A model generated the notes under the pieces. The model worked only from the letters and a program-made list of their open reading frames with translations, ran no database searches and was not told where the DNA came from. The position numbers and the translations under genes were made by a program. From Gnetum montanum (taxonomy: Eukaryota; Streptophyta; Gnetopsida; Gnetales; Gnetaceae), in assembly GCA_015680685.1 (NCBI GenBank), contig MNCI01005810.1, positions 358,772-422,771 of the forward strand: a DNA stretch of 64,000 nt, in the 5' to 3' direction. Position 1 is the stretch's first letter, and each line of letters begins with the position of its first letter. Below, piece by piece: positions 33,629 through 45,215 of this stretch.

Positions 33629-34893
33629 TAAAACACCACCAAATTTGGGCTACGATGTCTCCACTGCAAATTTGCCTAAATGTCTGAATGAGGCCACTTT
33701 CTGTAAATTTTTCTAACTACTAGGACTACGCTCTCCACTACAATAGAGCATAGTCAGCCTAGTGGAGAGCATAGTCAGCCTAGAAACTAATTTTCTACAA
33801 GATTTGTCTAAGTGTTTGGACGAGAGCACTTTCTATAAATTTTTCTAAATGTTGGGACTATGCTCTCCAATACCCCAGAGCATAGTTAGCTTAGTAGAGA
33901 GTGTAGTTAACACAAAATGCTAGGTTTGCAATGTTTTTCTATGTGTCAAGATAGTAGCTATAAATTTTTCTAAGTGTTGGGACTACACTCTCCACTACCT
34001 AGAAGTGTTGTCAAGCATAGTTAGAATGAAGATAGTAGTTTTGCAAAATTATTCTAACTATCAGGACTGCGCTCTCCACTACCTAGGAGCATATTCAAGT
34101 GTAGATAGCATCAAGGCCTAGTTTTTTGTAAATTTTTTCTACATATTGAGACCATGTTCTCAACTACCCTAGAGTGTAGTTGAGCATAGTGAACTAGAAA
34201 ATAGATTTTGTAGAATTTTGTCTAAGTTTGGAACTACACTCTCCCCCAATGCAAAGTGTAGTCAAGCATAAACATGTAGAAAAACCTTGAAAGGCCTCCA
34301 CAATGTAGAAATAGGACTCGAGCTCACCTCTAGCAAGCATAAGAAACAACATGCATCTTTTTTACACCCCCCTTTGTCCCCAAATTATAGCTATGCTAGA
34401 CACCACTTGAGACAATGGACAACATAGTCCTAAAGTGTAGTCTTCAAAAGTAGCATTTTTTTTTTGCATTTTTGCAAGTACATTGCTATCCTCGGCACAC
34501 ACACACATAGTTGGATATTGTAGTCACAGTCTCATAGCCTTGTAGAGCCCAATAGTGGACAACATAGCACCACACCGCTTGCCTCAGTGGGGAGTGTAGT
34601 TGAGGTACAACATAGTCCCAACCGCTCCATTGCCACATGGTAGTCTCCCTACATTTTGGACTAGACCTAGCCCTATAAATACCTTGCACCCCCAATGTTT
34701 CAAGGGTTGGAAAATATAAAATGAGATTGACAAGTTGGCATTTCAATTGGTGATTTTTTGAATGCATTGGCATTTTGGCATTCTTGGTATTTGTCTTCTT
34801 AGGTGAACGAGACCCAAAGGCACACTAGAAACCCAGAGAGAGGTAGAGTTGCATACCACAACCCACCAAAACCTCATCATAGTTCACCATAGC
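33629..34893 (+). repeat. 5' LTR of T-big, first part (U3, R)
   Basis: It starts TAAAACACCACCAAATTTGGG. U3 carries six or more units with the pattern CTACGCTCTCCACTAC...AGAGCATAGTC, spaced about 80-120 bases. TATA is at 34674-34682. A (CA)n run is at 34494-34506. It breaks at 34893 where A-V is inserted and resumes at 41254. Confidence 0.8.
33729..34260 (+). repeat. Repeated AGAGCATAGT palindromes in T-big 5' U3
   Basis: Each unit has a half-site of the ACTACGCTCT type facing an AGAGCATAGT or AGTGTAGT half-site. The best units lie at 33727-33760, 33848-33880, 33988-34015, 34068-34095, 34150-34180 and 34230-34262. The same array is in the 3' LTR (57066-57610) and, inverted, in T-IV (44100-45080 and 51540-52530). 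Confidence 0.65.
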
Positions 34894-35549
34894 TGATGAG
34901 TGGCGAGGTACCCCTACACTCAACCATATNAACTAAGGATCGCTAATCGTTATTGGGATTACCACACGTAACGCACGTGCTCGAAGTAGTCATACTGAGT
35001 CACCTAACTAGCCTAAGTGTGATAAGCAGCTAATTCCTTGACTAGCCATACACACCTGTAGGTGCTCGTAGCCAAGTCGTACTTACCCCATGTTCTAGGA
35101 GATAAGGGTGAGAGAATCTAATCACGATGAGTAGTCAATTCCTTGGTTATCCGTACACATTCGTCAATGCTCGTAACCAAGTCGTACTCATGCTACATTA
35201 CTAGGAAAGCAATAAATAATATTAATTAAACCTATCCATGTACTGTAAGGTTTATCTACAAAGTTCATCTTTATTGCTGTACACAACTTACGTTCAGGTA
35301 CAAAGCTGCTCGAATAAAGAGCCGTTCACTTGGGGGACTCCTATTGTGGGCACATGAAAAATATTCTATCTCTGGGGTGATTAATCTGCTAGATCTTTAC
35401 TACTTCTAACTCTATTCCTCAAATGAGGGGAGTGCCGCCTGTTATTTATAGATATGGTGGCGGACCACGATATCATGTACCCAATATCGCAGGGGAAGAC
35501 ACGATATTGCATACACAATATCATGGCTTGTGCTTATCGTGTCTCATCA
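34894..35549 (-). repeat. 3' LTR of A-V
   Basis: In the + strand view it begins TGATGAGTGGCGAGG and ends TGTCTCATCA. TATA on the minus strand is near 35450 (TTATTTATAGA). Directly after the N at 34930 the sequence jumps to a part that in the 5' LTR lies about 220 bases further on, so bases are missing at the N. Confidence 0.85.
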
Positions 35550-35561
35550 TACCCCCATGAC
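35550..35561 (-). other. Polypurine tract of A-V
   Basis: On the minus strand GTCATGGGGGTA directly precedes the LTR start TGATGAGACACG. It corresponds to 21003 and 27394 in other copies. Confidence 0.7.
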
Positions 35562-37595
35562 TGAATGAAAACTTGTCCTTGAGTTCCTTACAATAATATC
35601 AGGAAGGTATGGAATTATTGAGGGGAATGGAACTAATGGGATGAAATGTGAATAGATCATTATTACAAGACTTAACAAAACTGGTGTTCATGACAACAAG
35701 GGTGAACACCTTATTACAATGATGTCAGGCCTTTATTGGCAGCTTGAGAGAAAGAGAGAGATAGAAAGAAGTGTTGCTGCTGCCAATGCCAAGATTGCGC
35801 TTTTCATTGTCCATCCAGAAGTGCGCCATCGATCTTGCTTCTTGCATAGCTGCTGCAGCACTGCTCCATTCCAAGTGTTTTGCTCCATCTGTTATTTGCA
35901 TGATCACCATCTGAACACAAAACACCATCATATATTAGCAAGTGTAAATGAATCATCATGTAATTAATACCTTGCTTCGGTGTAAGTCCATTGGCTAGGT
36001 TGTGGTATGGATGATATGGACCTGGAAAGATGTTACTGATGACTACCGAAGGTATAGGGGTTAGGAAGAAAATTAGAAATTTTGGGGCTAGGAGAAAATC
36101 AAAAAAAGCGGGCCCCATACCCCCATGACTAATCGCGAACCTGCGGTAGCATTAGAATGGAGAAAGAAAAGGAGGAAGAAAGAAAGGTAAAAATGGACAA
36201 CTATGGCATCAATGAAGTGGATGTCAGGATGGAAATGAACAATAATAAATTAATTGCAAAATGTTAAGGGAAAGAAGTTAATTAATGCTCCAAATAGGAA
36301 TGTCAGTGGGTCCTCCCCAAAGTAGGATCATGCCTTTAATGCCTTGACAAACCCACATTCAAAGAGTCCATAGGCTCTGGGAATGTCCTTTGGAACAAGA
36401 GTTAAAGTCTTAACTGTAAGAATTTACCAAAAAGAGAACAATGTATCAACCAAAATATATATACTAATGATACAACCAGCAATGAGGTGAATAACGGAGA
36501 GAAGGATAGAGAGAGTAGAATGGAATGGAGTCCTATGAACAAAGTGGTGTACAGCCCCTTGTGTGTTTGATGATTAATGTGACTTGGCAAGACTCATTCC
36601 AACTTCGGCCTCAAACCAACCACTTCTAGTGACTTCGCATCAATGCATTCGGTTAAACCATCCACATGGATAACAAGGATGCATCCTCAAATAGCCACCA
36701 CCATTCCAATGAAACAAAGGAAAGAATGGGAAGTGAGAAGGGCCTTAGTTAGAGGAAACACTTTTGGTTCCATAACTAGTGCTTGTAGCCCAAATTTTTA
36801 TTTCGTCTAAGGGCTGTGCTTTGAATTCTCACTTTTTGCTTCTTTTTCTCTTTTTTTTTGTTTTGTGTTTTTATGCGTGAGAACCACACCATGAAAAGAC
36901 TTCTTATTTTTATTGTCTCAGCTTCCGATAATTGGGTAACATCGGAACGGTAAGAAAAATCAAGAAGAAACATCTAAGCACCCAAGAGAATGACCAACAC
37001 AAAAACATCAAGTTCCCTTGAAGTCACACCCTTTGCAATCCCTGAGTCCTTCCCTAGTTTGAGAAATACCCAGTCGCTAATTCATTAAAGTTCTTATTAG
37101 AAGGGAACTGTACATTTCCAAGCCAAGAGAAACCATAGAAATTAGTGGATGGATGGATGAAGTGATCTCATTGCCTGCCATATCAAAAGAAACATACCTT
37201 AGTATCAACATTGTGACTTAAAGGTAAAAACCAAACATTAGCAATCAATATGAAAACAGTTCATACCATCAGTCTGAACACTTATTATGGGACAAACTTA
37301 CATGGTGGATATACACACACACTCACACAAAAAATAGAAAAGTATAATGATGTTGTAAAACAAAAATTAGAAAAGTTAAAGAAAGTTGTAAAACAAAAAT
37401 TAGAAAAGGTAAAGAACGTTGTAAAATAAAAATTAGAAAAGTTAAAGAAATTTGTAAAACAAAAATGTGTAAAACAAAAACGTTGTAAAATAGAAAAATG
37501 TAAAAAAAAAACTTAAAAGAACTGAGGGTCCCATATGGTTAGCATAGGTGGCCATCTCCCCCATGACGGAGTTGTAAGGGAGAGATCTAAAATAA
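35562..37595 (-). other. A-V post-pol spacer
   Basis: It is non-coding and similar in parts to the A-II, A-III and A-IV spacers. It contains the A-rich array at 37351-37500. Frames such as 35804-36118 (minus) show no known domain and are unlikely to be genes. Confidence 0.6.
37351..37500 (-). repeat. 33-34-base tandem repeat in the A-V spacer
   Basis: GTTGTAAAACAAAAATTAG followed by AAAAGTTAAAGAA repeats at about 37351, 37385, 37418 and 37452, with a shorter fifth unit at 37482. Decayed forms are at 17560-17700 (A-II) and 32080-32200 (A-III), so the array is an old feature of the family. Confidence 0.7.
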
Positions 37596-37889
37596 CGAGC
37601 ACCTGTTTGAATTTCGTAACAGTGCCCAACTTCTCCCAATTGATGATCTTAGATTCAGGGGTGGAGGTTGGTAACGCTCATGTTCCAATGTATATATGAT
37701 TTCATGGTTAGCATGAGTTTCCTCAATTCGTTCCATGCATATTTGTATGCTCCTTTGAGTGGCTGTCAACCACGAGGTGTCTACTACTTCTTGTGTGGTT
37801 GCTACATACAAGCATCTTTGTTTCTCACTTTCATGGGCACACCTCTCACATGGAGACATATCCTCCATGTCATCACCCGATGAATCATT
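37596..37889 (-). pseudogene. A-V protease-RT linker ending at a deletion junction
   Basis: An open minus-strand stretch (MEDMSPCERCAHESEKQ... LLRNSNRC) corresponds to the region between protease and RT. At about 37595 it switches to sequence that in A-II lies after integrase (TTTAGATCTCTCCCTTACAA compared with the same place near 17760). About 3-4 kb of pol has been lost relative to a full element. Confidence 0.6.
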
Positions 37890-38290
37890 ATATGCAATTC
37901 ATGGAACTTTCTTCTTCTCGATATTTCTGTAAATATTCATCTTAGAAATTTGTAAGGAAAGATCATGGATTCCTAGGTACGCATCTACAATACTTAGCCA
38001 CAGCCTTTCCATTATAATGGGGAAACTCCCTTCATTGTTAACCTCAATCACCAGGAAATCGGCTGGGTATGACCACCCACACACAGTGGTGATAATGTCC
38101 TCCACCAATCCTAAGGGAATGGTGATGGACTGGTTAGCTAGCTCTAGTTGTATGTTTCTCTTCTTAAGTTGGGGCAAGTTCCAGGCATGATACATCTTTT
38201 GTGAAATTAAGTTGACTCTAGAACCTAAGTCAACAAGAGCTCGATGTGGTGCATTTTCGGCGATCTATAAATGAATTAAGGGGTTCCCAA
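37890..38290 (-). pseudogene. A-V retroviral-type aspartic protease
   Basis: On the minus strand the frame reads ALVDLGSRVNLISQKMYHAW, with the catalytic Asp at 38229-38231. LVDLGS replaces the usual LIDSGA/LVDTGA, so the Ser/Thr after Asp has become Leu. Further on, IPLGLVEDIITTV and YPADFLVIEV are the expected flap and strand regions of an Athila-type protease. The frame stays open to 37899. Confidence 0.7.
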
Positions 38291-38429
38291 GGTCAGATAG
38301 TTTCCTAGGAAGGTGGACCACCTTTATCTAGTCAGTTACGATATGTGTCAACATAACCGTTTGGGTACTTAGTTGTTGGATTGAAGGGTTCTTCAAAGCA
38401 TTAGTTGTTAGAGGCCTATACATGTGCCC

Positions 38430-40379
38430 AACCACTTGTTGTTACGAGATTTTGTTTGGGCTTTTGGTTCTGAAGTAAGGTCTTCTCTTTTTACAGTTGT
38501 CAGAACCAGCAACAGGTTGGATATTTACAGCTCTCGCAGCATGACGTTGCTGCGGTTGAGGAGGAAGTTCCCCTTGTATTATTGGAGCAGGAGGTGTTAC
38601 GGGAACTACATGAGGTGGAAGAGGTGTGGATGGATTAGGAGGATGGTGTGGGTATGGAGTATCTCCTGGAGGAGAAGGATTCCTTCTAAAGTACTCCCGA
38701 GCTTGGTAGTGAAAGTTGGAGGTTCTATGACCCATAGAGTCACTTGGAGAAATCGGCTGCTGCACATAATATCCATAAGGGTCAGGATACCGGTAAGGGT
38801 ACTGCTGTTTCGGCGATGGCATCCCCCATGATTATGGGTATTGCCATTGTTGATGCTGTCTGATGGGCTAAGGAGGCATTCCACTTGGTTAATATGTTAA
38901 GGGTTGGTGGAACTACCTTGGGTTACCTTGTGGATAAGGTAACCTTTGGGGTGTTTGTCGTTGATTAAGTCTTGGATTTAGTGCATACACCCCAGACTCC
39001 TGTAGATGTGAGATAATAGGACAAAATCCCTTAGGATGGTCATAGTAGTAGACCTCACATCCACCATCATCGTCTGTGTCAAAATTTATAGCCACATCGG
39101 AGTTAGTGATTTTTTCCTTACCCTTGTTATGTGTAGGGCTTAAATTTCTCCTCCTATTCTTTCCTTTATCACTACTTTGCTCTTCCTTAGACTCTTCTAC
39201 AATTTTCAAGACTGTTTCAATTCTTGAGTCTAAGGAATCCCACATTTGGTCTAGTTTGGCTGATACTTCAGTTGTTAATTTTTGGATCAGAAAAGTTTTC
39301 CGATTCACCAACTCTTCGATTGGTGACTCATCCTCTTCATCACAAAATTTCACTCCCTTCTTTCGAAGGGAGGGATCACGGTTGTATTCTTCCGCACTTT
39401 CCCTCTTACATAGATCACCCTATTCTTGCACTACTTGTTCCAACAAACTTTCAACTTCATGGGCTCTAAGTTGGAAATGTCTCCCTTGGGCATAAGTCCC
39501 AAGAGTTCTTCTCATTTCATTCCTTAGCCCATCCACAATGTGGCGAAGTTGATCCTGCTTAGCGTACCCATGGCACAGGCAACGATGTAGCAATGTATAG
39601 TAGTGGGCCATGGAAGCATCCAAGGATTCATAAGCATCTTGTTTCCAGCCTTGGATCTTCTTACGTAGATTGGACACTCTGGAGTACGTCTGATATTTGT
39701 TGTTGAATAGTTCAAGCATCGTACTCCACCTCCTGATGGTTTTTGGTTCTAAGGACTGGTACCAGCTCTCTGCTTCTTTGGTGAGTGTCCTTGGGAATAA
39801 CTTAAGCTTCTACCACTCATTATCTATATTTTGCAAGGCACAGGCATCGTGGAATGCCTGTAAATGATGTTGAGGATCAGTGTTGTATCCCCCTTCAAAA
39901 TGTGGGATATTATTTATGTCCAAACGCTTGATCCTGCTATCTTTTAAGTGTCTTGTGGGGATCCTAACTACCTCTGTGATGTCTACCATACTTCGGGTTG
40001 TGAGTAGAGATTTTTCATGATCATCCCTGTCATGACGTCTTTGATGTCTTCGTGGTGGTTCCCTACTCTCCCTACGTCCTTGCCCTTGTCCTAACTCCTC
40101 TCGACCTTCCTGTCGAGGTCTTTCATCTCTTTTACTTTTATCCTCACCTTTATGCTCATGGTGGCTGCGCCCAGATGTGGAAGGAGAGTGTGAATGGTGA
40201 GATGAAGGAGAAGAGGAAGGGGATCCATCACCATGGCGATGTTTCTTACCTTCTCTTAGAAAGAGGAGAGTATATGTCATCTTATATTGTTGAGGCACTG
40301 GCTGATCTTGGTTATGTATATGTTGTCAACTATCTTCTATGTTATTCCTAGGTGAGTTAGCTTTATGAGAAGAAGCCAT
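38430..40379 (-). pseudogene. gag: A-V gag
   Basis: It starts at ATG 40377-40379 (MASSHKANSPRNN). The order is a basic Ser/Arg/His-rich N-terminus (40298-40000), FEGGYNTDPQHHLQAFHDAC, the Gag core with WYQSLEPKTIRRW and LFNNKYQTY (39850-39650), KKIQGWKQDAYESL, HIVDGLRNEMRRTL, an acidic stretch (DEEDESPIEELVNRK), a basic patch, DTDDDGGCEVYYYDHPKG and a Pro/Gln-rich end (38822-38442). Only a few stops and two frameshifts interrupt it, so it is the best-preserved coding region in the window. No clear CCHC zinc knuckle is seen. Confidence 0.8.
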
Positions 40380-40495
40380 TTTATTGGTGTGCTATTCACT
40401 GTTATATATGTTCTTTGATTAACCCGAAGGTTCGTTAAGGCTCACAACGATGTGAGTGATATCCCTTATGTTCCATTAGCCGCATAAATACTTAG

Positions 40496-40514
40496 TCCCC
40501 GGCAATGACGCCAA
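40496..40514 (-). other. Primer binding site of A-V, tRNA-Asp type
   Basis: On the minus strand TTGGCGTCATTGCCGGGGA directly follows the LTR end CTCATCA. It is one or two changes from the Athila tRNA-Asp site. Confidence 0.9.
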
Positions 40515-41253
40515 TGATGAGTGGCAAGGTACCCCTACACTCAACCATACAAAACGAGCGTAGCACATGCGATCTAGTAGAACTCTACAGACTAAATGCC
40601 TAAACGCCCCATGGAACACTTGGGGTTAATCATTCGTTGTCTTCCCAAAATTACTTGTTGTTATCATGGTGTATGGTTAAGTAAGTCCGAGGTATATGAT
40701 TTTTATGGTCTTTTATGGTTTATCTCCTATGCTAAAGGGTGAAGGGTTGAAGAAACTAAATATCTCTAACTAAGGATCTAAGTCTAAATTAAATATTGTC
40801 AGCATCCGTTCCCACTTACCGTACACACCCTAAACTGTGCAACTGTGGCTACCAAACACTAATCATTACTGGGATTACCACATGTAACGCACGTGCTCGA
40901 AGCAGTCATAATGAGGCACCTAACTAGCCTAAGTGTGATAAGCAGCCGATTCCTTGACTAGCCGTACACACCCATAGGTGCTCGTAGCCAAGTCGTACTT
41001 ATCCCATGTTCTAGGAGATAAGGGTGAGAGAATCTAATCACGATGAGTAGCCGATTCCTTAGTTAGGCGTACACATTCGTCAATGCTCGTAACCAAGTTG
41101 TACTCATGCCGTGTTACTAGGAAAGCAATAAATAACATTAATTAAANACTCTATTCGTCAAATGAGGGGAGTGCCACCTCTTATTTATAGATATGGCGGC
41201 AGACCGCAATATCGCGTACGCGATATCGTAGGGGAAGACACGACGCGATGGCA
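40515..41253 (-). repeat. 5' LTR of A-V, outer end truncated
   Basis: It matches the 3' LTR. In the longest shared part (about 290 bases) I count about 20 differences by eye, so A-V is the youngest complete pair here. A unit of about 65 bases (CCGATTCCTTGACTAGCCGT...) is duplicated 120 bases apart at 40950-41110. TATA on the minus strand is near 41185. At the N at 41147 about 170 bases present in the 3' LTR are missing. The outer ~40 bases up to TGATGAG are absent. Confidence 0.8.
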
Positions 41254-41823
41254 TAGCCCATGGTACACTATGGCAACCAACTTGGCAAGCATGGACACCA
41301 TGGTGAATGCCAGACTTCATGGCCAGACACCTTTGAGACTATGACTACACTCTCCATTGTGCTTGTTGTACATCACATACCTTTTAATCCCTTTTGGATT
41401 TAACTATGATCAACCCCATTTGGGGTGATGTTTTTTTCTCTCTCCTACATTTTTCATGTTTTCTTCACATTTTAACATGCATTCATGTTGTAACTATGCT
41501 TAGGAGGTAGTCTCCATGTGCTGACATCCTTGTTTTTGCTGAAACCCTTAACTACACTCATCACCTCCCATGACTACTCTCTATACCACCACAAAAAATG
41601 CTTAAACATTTAGCACCATTTTCATTTGCATCACAAGTAACCATGCCACACCCCAATTGCTTCCACCACCCTGGTTGCAATCAATAAAGTCATTGTTCAA
41701 TCGACAAGACTGTTCAAGGCACCCTGTCTCCACTACCAACAAGACGTCATGCAGATTCAGGATAAGGTTGTGCATTTTTTGATCCCTTGGTGATTCCAAC
41801 CACCAATTTTTTTAGTCATTATA
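41254..41823 (+). repeat. 5' LTR of T-big, second part (R, U5)
   Basis: It continues the LTR after A-V, matches 58192-58778, and ends CATTATA. The U5 hairpin block is at 41684-41720. Confidence 0.8.
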
Positions 41824-42190
41824 GTTTTTGGAATTTGAAGGAGGGTCAAACTACCTTTTCTGGACATTTTTGTGATTGTCTTGCATGCTCTCTGCATCCC
41901 CATTAGTGTAGATTGAACCCCATTGTTGGTCCCCTCAGGACCTTGTATAGAAATCCAAATCATGCTACTCTCCATTATTTTTTCTAAGTCTCTATTCTCT
42001 AAGTGTAGATAGCATAGTTGGCTTTCAACATAGAAAGCATAGTCTCCATAGTTAACCATTTTTCTATTGTTTCCAAACTTAGCCATTTTCTACTACCAGC
42101 AAACTTAGTCATTTTTCTATAGTTTTTAGAGCTAATTATTTTTGCAAACAGAAACTTGTAGCCTTCCCTTTCACAACCTAATCTACAAAC
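41824..42190 (+). other. T-big leader with primer binding site
   Basis: The first bases (TTTTTGGAATTTGAAGGAGG) align with TTTTTTGATGCTAGAAGGAGG at the same place in T-IV, so the primer site is shared, but I cannot assign the tRNA. The rest of the leader is non-coding and shared with T-IV (50311-50716). Confidence 0.55.
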
Positions 42191-43278
42191 ATGCATCTAG
42201 ATCAGCCTTCCATGTTGATTTCTAACACACTTGACACCTTCACCATTCACATGGAGTGTGTTGCACTCACCAACAAAAAATACATCTTTCTATGTGTAAA
42301 GATCCAAGTAGGATTGCCCATAGATCACCTTGATATGGAGGAAAAATAGGACTTCAAATGAATCCACTAGGATGGATGAGAGTATATCCCCTCCTAATTT
42401 GACATCATCTCACTCATAGAGTCCCACTACCAATTGCTATCCCAACTCATCTGTGCAAATGAGCATGATGTAGGGACAAGCTACAAGGAAGCCCTATAGG
42501 AAGAAAAATATGAGTTTGAAGTATGCTCCAAACATGAGAGCACCTTTCACATCATCCAACAAACACCCCCTAGTCTAGTTCTTCCTTAGTTTAGTTGACT
42601 CATCCTTCCCGAGATAGTGGCCATGCTTTCTCAACCATCCTTATCGGTAGCAACCACGCCTACTCAACCTTATGCTCATGCAAGGCCATCTCCAGGTCCC
42701 AAACAACTCAAGCACCTTACGTCTTGTTTATGTTACCAGTACCCTTAATGTCAGGTCAACCCACATGTGCATGGCTTGCCCCAATTACTGCATCCATGGC
42801 ATAGCCAACACATCAACCACATTGTGTGGCTTTACAATGAGCAGTCTAGACCTAGGCCATACAATCCATATAGCAAATAGCATAGCCAATGAAATTAGCT
42901 ACTACATCTCAAAACTTGGATCAGGGGTTCCAGTTAATCCAAACCTTGACCGAGGAGGTGGGGCAACTCAAAGTTGCTTCCTCTAAAACCATCAAGGTGG
43001 TGGACTTCTACCATAATTCTTGTTGTCCCACCCTTGACTCTCCCAAATAGGATCCTATTGCCTCAACTCACCAAGTACAATAGTGAAGGGGACCCCAACA
43101 TGCACTTCATGATATTCAGGTCCAAGTGCATGTTGCTACAAGCATGACCACAAGCAATCATACATGTTTATGCCATGTCACTAAATGGAAAAGCCCTAGA
43201 ATAGTATTGCACACTACCTAGGACCTATATCTCCTCCCTAGTGGATCTCCTATGCCAATTTTTGATGCACTTCAGGTA
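42191..43278 (+). pseudogene. gag: T-big gag, first part
   Basis: It starts at ATG 42191 (MHLDQPSMLISNTLDTF). The Gag core begins near 43040 (LPKFSG-like 'LTKYNSEGDPNMHFMIFRSK') and runs through CLCHVTKWKS/AMSLNGKALE and ISSLVDLLCQFLMHFR to 43278, where T-IV is inserted. It resumes at 52636. The pattern ALxWYxxLPxxSISSxxDLxxxFxxHF is typical of Tat/Retand Gag. Stops are frequent. Confidence 0.75.
43274..43278. repeat. Left target duplication of T-IV (AGGTA; right copy 52631-52635)
   Basis: AGGTA precedes the 3' LTR of T-IV and follows its 5' LTR. The gag frame of T-big reads through (HFR, then YNLEPK) when the insert is ignored, and T-IV itself has CACTTTAGGTACAACTT at the same place in its own gag. 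Confidence 0.9.
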
Positions 43279-45198
43279 TGTAATGACCAAAAACATCAGT
43301 GGCTAGAATCATCGAAGGGTCAATGAACACACAACCTAACCACAACCCCATGCGAGGATATACTACAAGCAGAGATGGGATGCCATGAATGGTCTTATTG
43401 ATTAAACAAGGACTTTACCAATTGCAACTAGGGTAGTGGATGTAACCAAGGGTGTTATGGTTAGCCAAGATGCAATGCAAAATGGATGCAAATGATGTTA
43501 AGTGTTAAAGCAATGTTTGTGATGGTGTAGAGCATAGTCATGGGGCACATAGGGGGAGCGTAGTTAAGGGTTTTGGTTAAAATGAGGGTGCCAAAATGTG
43601 GAGATTGTTACCTAAGCATAGTTATAATGTGAATACACATTAAAATAGTGAAAAATCTGAAGAAAACATGAAAAATTAAAGAGAGAGAAAAATAACCACC
43701 TTAAATGGGGTAGAGAATACTTAACTCCAAAAGGGGTTTAGAACATATGTAGTGTATAATAGGTGTAGTGGAGCATGTAATAAAAATCTCAGTGATGTTG
43801 GACCATGAAGTTTGGTGCTTGCCATGGTGTTTGTGCCTACTAAGTTAGCTACTACAATGTACCATGGGTTGTTGTGTCCTATAGGGCTATGGTCAGGCTC
43901 TGGTGGACTGTGGTGCACAACTCTGCCTCTCTATGGTGTGCTTGTGTGCCTTTGGATCTTGTATACTCAAATGCTAAATGCCAAATGCCTCCAAGTTTCC
44001 AAAATGTCAACTAAATGCAAGAAATGCCAACCCCCAAAGTGTTGGGGTGCAAGTGTATTTATAAGACTAGGGTTAGCCTAAAACATGGGGAGAGTGCCAT
44101 GTGGCAGTGCGGTAGTTGGGACTACACTGTACCCAAACTATGCTCTCCACTAAATTAAATGGTGTTAAAAGTGTATTGTCCACTATCAGACTCTACAAGG
44201 CTATGAGACTATGGCTACGCTACCAACTACATGTGCAAATGCCAAGAAGACTACAATGTACCTGAGAAAATGCCAAAAAAATGCAACTTTTGGGGATTAC
44301 AATATCCACTATCAGGAGTGTAGCTAAGTGTAGTTACAATTTTGGGGAGAAGTGGAATGCAAAAAAGATAAATGTTGCTACTAGAGATGTGTTGGAGCTG
44401 AATTGAATGTTGGTGCTACGTTGTGGAGTCATTTGGAGGTAGTTTTGCATGTCTATGCTTGACTATGCTCTACACTAGGGGAGAGCATAATCCCAAACTT
44501 AGGAAAAATTTGGCAAAAAAGTGGCTTTGTGATAACTATGCTCTAGGGGAGGTTCACTACACTCTCAACTATCGGTGAGCATAGTTACAACACTTAGAAA
44601 AAACTTCCAAAATGTGGCTCCTAGTTGAATATGCTCAACTACACTCTTGAGTGTAGTATCAATAGATAAGAAAATCTACAGAAAAAAAAGAGAACTAGGT
44701 TTCAATGCTATCTACTCTTGATTACACTCTTAGGTAGTGGAGAGCATAGTTCCAATAGTTAGAAAACTTTGCAAAAAATGTGCATCCATGCTGACTATGC
44801 TAACTATGGTCCCAAGTGTAGTGGAGAGCGTAGTCTTGGCACCTAGAAGATTCTATAGAAACTAGGCTTCCAGACTATCTATGCTTGACTATGCTTCTGA
44901 GCATAGTCTCGATAGTTAGAAAACATTTATAGAAACTAGTGTCTTCATGCTAACTACTCTCCATAGCATAGTCCCAACGATTAGAAAAATTCTACAACAA
45001 GTGTCATCATTTTGACACTTAGAGAAATTTGTGAAACTAGTGTTTGAGCTAACTGCTCTCTCTATTGTGTTGAATACACTTTGGTGCACTAAAGAACGTA
45101 GTCCCAACACTTAGAAAAATTTGTGAAAAGTGTCATCATTCTAACACTTTGCCAAATTTGTAGTTGAGAAGTGGTAGTCAAATTTTTTTGTTAATTTA
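43279..45198 (-). repeat. 3' LTR of T-IV
   Basis: It is 1920 bases and begins TGTAATGACC in the + strand view. TATA on the minus strand is at 44056-44063. Palindromic units of the AGAGCATAGT type fill 44100-45080. The U5 block is at 43385-43425. Confidence 0.85.
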
Positions 45199-45215
45199 TT
45201 GGCCCCTCTTTGTTA
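45199..45215 (-). other. Polypurine tract of T-IV
   Basis: On the minus strand AACAAAGAGGGGCCAA ends at the LTR start. It shares AAAGAGGGG with S and T-I. Confidence 0.75.

Larger units (their letters stand above)
34894..41253 (-). mobile_element. A-V: Athila-like element lacking the pol core
   Basis: From high to low it has the 5' LTR (41253-40515), primer site (40514-40496), gag (40379-38430), protease (about 38290-37890), a linker, a deletion junction near 37595, a post-pol spacer, a polypurine tract (35560-35550) and the 3' LTR (35549-34894). RT, RNase H, integrase and ORF C are absent. The flanking T-big LTR resumes on both sides, with about 15 bases of it lost at the high end. ATAGC precedes and follows the element, but the outer end of the 5' LTR is truncated, so this duplication is not certain. 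Confidence 0.8.

Noticed and set aside
34889-34893. ATAGC as a firm target duplication of A-V
   Set aside because: The pentamer also occurs after 41252, but the outer LTR end is truncated and about 15 bases of the T-big LTR are missing there, so the match may be chance.
35719-36118. Small frames in the A-V spacer as possible genes
   Set aside because: They are not conserved as frames in the A-II, A-III or A-IV spacers.
38424-38884. Several overlapping open frames on both strands
   Set aside because: Only the minus-strand Pro/Gln-rich Gag end is supported; the others arise from low stop density in the same sequence.
44100-45080. Regularly spaced repeats that could suggest a CRISPR array or satellite
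   Set aside because: Units are imperfect palindromes within an LTR with recognised ends and TATA; there are no constant direct repeats and unique spacers.
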